Source of the DNA: Nitrospira sp.
GTDB taxonomy: Bacteria > Nitrospirota > Nitrospiria > Nitrospirales > Nitrospiraceae
DNA: 64,000 nt
NCBI GenBank assembly: GCA_015903945.1
Contig: JABMDL010000039.1
Location: 1 to 64,000 of the forward strand
Direction: 5' to 3'
The first letter of the stretch is position 1. Every line of letters starts with the position of its first letter. The notes beneath the pieces were generated by a model. That model was not told the DNA's origin and searched no databases. It saw only the letters and a program-made list of their open reading frames with translations. This document shows positions 60,188 through 64,000 of the stretch, in pieces. The position numbers were made by a program, and so were the translations under genes.

Positions 60188-61186
60188 TCATTTCTTGGGT
60201 GCGGGCAATTCCGCCTTCGGTTTCGATGCCGGAGAATCCGCAACCTGTCGGACGACGCGCGATCCCGCGCGTGAGCCCGTTCGCATTCGCACATGCACCT
60301 CGATCGGTTCCGATCCCATGTCCTCTGGAAAGGGAGGGAACGGCTGGGCATGGACGACGGCATGAATGCCCGCCTCGTCGATCTCGCGCGCGCCCGAGCC
60401 TTTCTCGATCTCGATCAGTTGTGCCCGTCCGTTTGGATACATACGAAATCGGACGCGGACGGTTTCGCTTGATGGGGCCTGGCGCACGCAGCGTGCGGTG
60501 CGGCTCCAGCTGCGGCTCAGAAGTGCACTGATCTGTTGCCAATAGGCCCGTCCCAGTCCAGGTTCCGGCAGCGGCAGGAGATTTTCTTCCACCAGCTGTT
60601 CAGTGGAGATAGGCATGATGTCGGGCTGAACGTCATCGCCGCCGGCATCGTGTTCGCCGAGATCGTCCTGACTCTGAAGCGTCAGGTCGTGGGTGTCGCT
60701 TTCCTCATCCGGCTGTCCCAACGTCACATACACGATCCGTGTCATGACCCGTTCCAGCTTATTGTCCGGTCGGGCTCTGGCGAAGGTGACGTGGATCCTG
60801 GCTACTTTGGGGACCACCGAGAATTTTCCCGAGGCGATGGGTTCCAATATCGCTGTTGCTTGCAGCGTCATCGAAGAGAAATCCGGCTCCATCGTCACGA
60901 TCTGTCGCTGGAAATAGACCGATTCGCAGACGGCGACTACGGGGGCATCGCCCTGGACCACTCCGTTGAGCGACAGCGAGAGCTTAAGCGGTTTGCCGAG
61001 TTGGATGTTACCCGATGCGTCAAGGCCGGCGAAATCGAACGTCACCGAGCGTTTCCCCCCCACGAGTGACTGTGTGGAAGCCGGTGAGGATGCCGCCTGC
61101 GCCAGCGGGAGGAACAATATGTCGCCAGGCAACAGTCCGAGCAAGCCGGCAGCCAAGACGATGTATCGGGGGACCCGGACAAACAT
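60188..61186 (-). CDS. Exported TonB-C-like protein
   Basis: 332 aa with a signal peptide (LLGLLPGDILFLPLAQAASS). Residues ~215-300 (YWQQISALLSRSWSRT, VRVRFRMYPNGRAQLIEIEK, GIHAVVHAQPFPPFPEDM) are the TonB C-terminal fold. The N-terminal half (SVTFDFAGLDASGNIQLGKP) is unassigned. No transmembrane anchor beyond the signal. It is directly upstream of the YceI gene. Confidence 0.75.
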   Translation of the reverse strand: MFVRVPRYIVLAAGLLGLLPGDILFLPLAQAASSPASTQSLVGGKRSVTFDFAGLDASGNIQLGKPLKLSLSLNGVVQGDAPVVAVCESVYFQRQIVTMEPDFSSMTLQATAILEPIASGKFSVVPKVARIHVTFARARPDNKLERVMTRIVYVTLGQPDEESDTHDLTLQSQDDLGEHDAGGDDVQPDIMPISTEQLVEENLLPLPEPGLGRAYWQQISALLSRSWSRTARCVRQAPSSETVRVRFRMYPNGRAQLIEIEKGSGAREIDEAGIHAVVHAQPFPPFPEDMGSEPIEVHVRMRTGSRAGSRVVRQVADSPASKPKAELPAPKK

Positions 61187-61280
61187 GTCCCCGAATCCTA
61201 CTCAACGAGGTGCGCTCATGCAACCGGTCTCTTTTCAGAACACAGATGTGTGGGGCAGGCAGTTGGTATAGAATGGCGTC

Positions 61281-62315
61281 ATGCGCGCGCTCGTCAAAAC
61301 CACGTCCGGCCCCGGTCTGACTTCGACGAATTGGCCGGACCCGACTCCGGGTCCGCGCGATGTCATCGTCAAGGTCGCCGCCACCTCGCTGTGCGGTACC
61401 GACGCGCATATTTATCGCTGGGACGAATGGGCCCAACGGCGCATCCAGCTTCCGCGCATTATCGGCCATGAAGTCTGCGGTCACGTGGTGGAAGTCGGGC
61501 GCGAGGTGTCGCTGGTGAAGGTCGGCGATTACGTCGCGGCGGAATCGCACATCACATGCGGCCAATGTTTCCAATGCCGGACCGGGCAGGCCCACGTTTG
61601 CAAACAGTACAAAATTTTAGGCATTGATCGGGACGGCTCGTATGCCGAGTATGTCGCGCTGCCGGAGGGGGTGTTGTGGCGCACCGCCTCGGAGATTCCG
61701 CCGGAGTTCGCCTGCATCCAGGAGCCGCTCGGGAATGCCGTCGATGCCGCGCTGGCGGAAGATCTCACCGGGCAGACGGTGTTGGTGACGGGATGTGGAC
61801 CAACCGGCTTGTTTGCCGTGGCGGTGGCCCGCGTGGCCGGCGCAGCCGTCATCATCGCGACCGATGTCAGCGACTACCGGCTGGGCCTGGCCAAACAAGT
61901 GGGCGCGGACCAGACGGTGAACGTGAAAACCAATCCTCCGGAAGCCGTGGGCGAGGTGATTCGCCAGGTGACGGCCGGCGAAGGCGTCGATGCGGCGTTG
62001 GAAATGTCAGGCGACCCTGCCGCGCTGCATCAAGCCTTTCGTGCCGTGAAGAACGGCGGGCGGGTGACGCTCTTCGGCATTCCGACCGGCCAGGTCTGTT
62101 TCGATTTGCCGAACGAAATCATTTTTAAAGGCATTCGTGTCTACGGAGTCACGGGCCGTCGACTCTTTGGGACATGGTACCGGCTAGCGGGACTCTTCAG
62201 GGCGGGCCTGAACATCAAGCCGGTCATCACGCATACATTCCCAATGGCCGAATTCGCCACAGGCTTCGATCTCATCCGTTCCGGGCAATGCGGCAAGGTG
62301 GTGCTGATTCCATAA
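61281..62315 (+). CDS. tdh: L-threonine 3-dehydrogenase
   Basis: 344 aa. TSLCGTDAHIYRWDEWAQ and GHEVCGHVVEVG hold the catalytic zinc, and CGQCFQCRTGQAHVC the structural zinc. VTGCGPTGLFAVAVAR binds NAD. It makes 2-amino-3-ketobutyrate from threonine. kbl follows 93 nt downstream, so the pair converts threonine to glycine and acetyl-CoA. Confidence 0.95.
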   Translation: MRALVKTTSGPGLTSTNWPDPTPGPRDVIVKVAATSLCGTDAHIYRWDEWAQRRIQLPRIIGHEVCGHVVEVGREVSLVKVGDYVAAESHITCGQCFQCRTGQAHVCKQYKILGIDRDGSYAEYVALPEGVLWRTASEIPPEFACIQEPLGNAVDAALAEDLTGQTVLVTGCGPTGLFAVAVARVAGAAVIIATDVSDYRLGLAKQVGADQTVNVKTNPPEAVGEVIRQVTAGEGVDAALEMSGDPAALHQAFRAVKNGGRVTLFGIPTGQVCFDLPNEIIFKGIRVYGVTGRRLFGTWYRLAGLFRAGLNIKPVITHTFPMAEFATGFDLIRSGQCGKVVLIP

Positions 62316-62408
62316 GTAGGACTGAGGTGCGAGGACTGGGGGCCGAGTGAAGATCAGGACTCCCTTTTACTCAGTCCTCAGCACTCAAACCTCAGTCCTG
62401 TTTTAGCC

Positions 62409-63599
62409 ATGGCCTACTCGTCTTTCAAAAAAGCCCTTGATGCCCAACTCGCCGACATTCGCGCGAAGGGCCTCTACAAATCCGAGCGGCAGATCCTGGG
62501 CCCGCAAGGCACGGGTATCCGCGTGGACCAAGGCCCGGTCCTGAATCTCTGCGCGAACAACTATCTCGGCCTGGCGAATCACCCGGAGATTGTCCAGGCC
62601 GCTGTCGATGGCTTGAAGACATACGGATACGGCATGGCCTCAGTGCGCTTTATCTGCGGCACGCAGGATCTGCATAAACGGCTGGAGCAGGCTGTGAGCG
62701 GGTTCTTGGGCACGGACGACACCATTCTCTATAGTTCCTGCTTTGACGCGAACGGCGGACTGTTCGAGACGTTGTTGGACGAGCAGGACGCCGTCATCAG
62801 CGATGCCTTGAACCACGCCAGCCTGATCGACGGCATTCGACTCTGTAAGGCCAAACGATTGCGCTATGCCCATTCGGAGATGGGGGAGCTGGAAGCCCGG
62901 CTGCAAGAGGCTCGGGAGAGTCGCCTCAGACTCGTCGTGACGGACGGGGTGTTTTCGATGGATGGAGATCTGGCTAAGTTGGATCGGATTGTCGAGCTGG
63001 CCGAGCGCTATGACGCGGCGGTGGCGGTGGACGACAGCCATGCCACCGGTGTCCTCGGCCCCAAGGGGCGCGGCACACCGGCCCATTTCGGCGTGGCCGA
63101 CCGAGTCGAGATCGTCACCAGTACGCTGGGCAAGACCTTGGGCGGCGCCACAGGAGGCTTTACCTCCGGCAAGCGGGAGATCATCGAGTTGTTGCGCCAG
63201 CGGTCGCGGCCCTACCTGTTTTCCAATTCCCTGCCTCCCGTGATCGCCGCCGGTGCTCTGCGCGCGTTCGACCTCGTGGCGCAGGGGGATATGTTACGGG
63301 AACAGCTTCACGGCAATGCCAGGTTTTTTCGCGCGGAATTGACGAGGCTGGGATTTCGTTTGGTGCCGGGCGAGCATCCCATCATTCCCGTCATGTTGGG
63401 CGAAGCCACGCTCGCAGCCTCCATGGCCGAGGCCCTGTTGAAAGAAGGGGTCTACGTGGTCGGATTCAGTTATCCCGTCGTCCCCCACGGCCAGGCGAGA
63501 ATCCGTGTGCAGATGTCGGCAGCCCACACGAAAGCCCAGCTGGGACAAGCCGTGTCGGCCTTCGCCAAGGTCGGACGATTCCTCGGCGTCATCGGTTGA
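62409..63599 (+). CDS. kbl: 2-amino-3-ketobutyrate CoA ligase
   Basis: 396 aa. [44 protein letters not shown] (Asp for the PLP ring) and [14 protein letters not shown] (the PLP Lys) are Kbl signatures of the alpha-oxoamine synthases. Pairs with tdh. The intergenic stretch has GGACTGAG-type repeats. Confidence 0.95.
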   Translation: MAYSSFKKALDAQLADIRAKGLYKSERQILGPQGTGIRVDQGPVLNLCANNYLGLANHPEIVQAAVDGLKTYGYGMASVRFICGTQDLHKRLEQAVSGFLGTDDTILYSSCFDANGGLFETLLDEQDAVISDALNHASLIDGIRLCKAKRLRYAHSEMGELEARLQEARESRLRLVVTDGVFSMDGDLAKLDRIVELAERYDAAVAVDDSHATGVLGPKGRGTPAHFGVADRVEIVTSTLGKTLGGATGGFTSGKREIIELLRQRSRPYLFSNSLPPVIAAGALRAFDLVAQGDMLREQLHGNARFFRAELTRLGFRLVPGEHPIIPVMLGEATLAASMAEALLKEGVYVVGFSYPVVPHGQARIRVQMSAAHTKAQLGQAVSAFAKVGRFLGVIG

Positions 63600-63677
63600 A
63601 ACCCACCGATCTGAATTGACTTTTTCCTATTCTCCCCAGTATCCTCCAATGCTTTCTAAGCCAAGGAGATAGGAACC

Positions 63678-64000
63678 ATGAAAGTCATTCTGCAGGAGAC
63701 GCTGGATGGGGTGGGCCACCTCGGCGATCTCATCAATGTGGCCGATGGATTTGCCAGGAATTTCTTGCTGCCGCGCGGGAAAGCGGTCGAGGCGAACAGC
63801 CGCAGCATTAAGGCCTTCGAGCATGCCAAGCGGGTCATGGCCGAGAAGGCCAAGAAGGAAAAACTGGAGATTGAAACCCATGCCAAGAAGTTGTCGGCGG
63901 TGTCGCTGACCATCGAGGCGCAAGCGGGCAAGGACGACAAGATGTTCGGCTCGGTCACGTCCAAGGATATCGCCGAAGGGTTGGCCGCGCAGGGATTCAC
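63678..64000 (+). CDS. rplI: 50S ribosomal protein L9, 3' end beyond window
   Basis: MKVILQETLDGVGHLGDLINVADGFARNFLLPRGKA is the L9 N-terminal domain, followed by the long Lys-rich connecting helix and the start of the C-terminal domain (KMFGSVTSKDIAEGLA). AGGAACC precedes ATG 63678. About 107 codons are visible. Confidence 0.96.
   Translation, partial: MKVILQETLDGVGHLGDLINVADGFARNFLLPRGKAVEANSRSIKAFEHAKRVMAEKAKKEKLEIETHAKKLSAVSLTIEAQAGKDDKMFGSVTSKDIAEGLAAQGF

Noticed and set aside
59553..60365. 270-codon plus-strand frame opposite yceI
   Set aside because: Shadow; minus strand is a typical YceI protein.
1..64000. CRISPR array, tRNA or rRNA
   Set aside because: No regular spaced repeats, and no tRNA or rRNA signature noticed on reading. 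A covariance-model search would be needed to exclude short RNAs.

Overview
The window is a GC-rich bacterial chromosome segment and no plasmid or phage backbone is visible. Gene content fits a Nitrospira-like member of the Nitrospirota: runs of HEAT-repeat genes, DsrE/TusA sulfur-relay-like proteins, a tdh-kbl pair, polA-nth-rpsU and rplI, and many type II toxin-antitoxin (TA) modules. The taxon is inferred from gene content only. I see no rRNA, tRNA or CRISPR array.

Layout. (1) 1-8.5 kb: four neighbouring HEAT-repeat genes on the minus strand, one frameshifted; a frameshifted exported beta-propeller; small hypotheticals; and a fifth HEAT gene in an operon with an exported phosphodiesterase-type protein. 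(2) 10-14 kb: two exported FlgT/LPP20-like proteins, a DUF1566-type protein and a frameshifted alpha/beta-hydrolase-like gene. (3) 14-26 kb: lipid metabolism, comprising a GDPD-patatin operon, an FAD oxidoreductase, an acyl-CoA ligase, a fused hydratase/3-hydroxyacyl-CoA dehydrogenase, two thiolases (one broken by a small deletion) and an acyl-CoA dehydrogenase. Two copies of a non-coding inverted-repeat element bracket the beta-oxidation genes. (4) 26.3-30.1 kb: an apparent SOS mutagenesis cassette of an S24 (LexA/CI-like) repressor, a RecA/Rad51-like protein without Walker A, a small helical protein and a family-B DNA polymerase whose proofreading motif looks lost. The genes overlap or abut, and the repressor promoter carries a candidate operator. 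(5) 31-41.7 kb: an accessory stretch with many TA genes (ParE, BrnA relics, HicBA, YgiT, DUF433/DUF5615, PIN pairs, Phd), several decayed, plus two transposases and a surface-protein fragment. (6) 41.7-56 kb: polA, nth, rpsU, ftcD, tusA, two DsrE-like genes, a Rieske oxygenase, a Kef-type antiporter, a nucleotide-sugar epimerase and an MBL-fold protein. (7) 56-59.4 kb: TA relics lying between an intact alcohol dehydrogenase gene and a duplicated copy of its 3' end, which resembles the footprint of a decayed integration. (8) 59.5-64 kb: YceI, a TonB-like protein, tdh-kbl and the start of rplI.

The strongest candidate for an under-described system is the repressor/RecA-like/PolB cassette. Other notable points are a small gene that appears to start at ATC, the inverted-repeat elements abutting stop codons, the decayed TA modules, and a scatter of single-base frameshifts that are either assembly errors or real decay.
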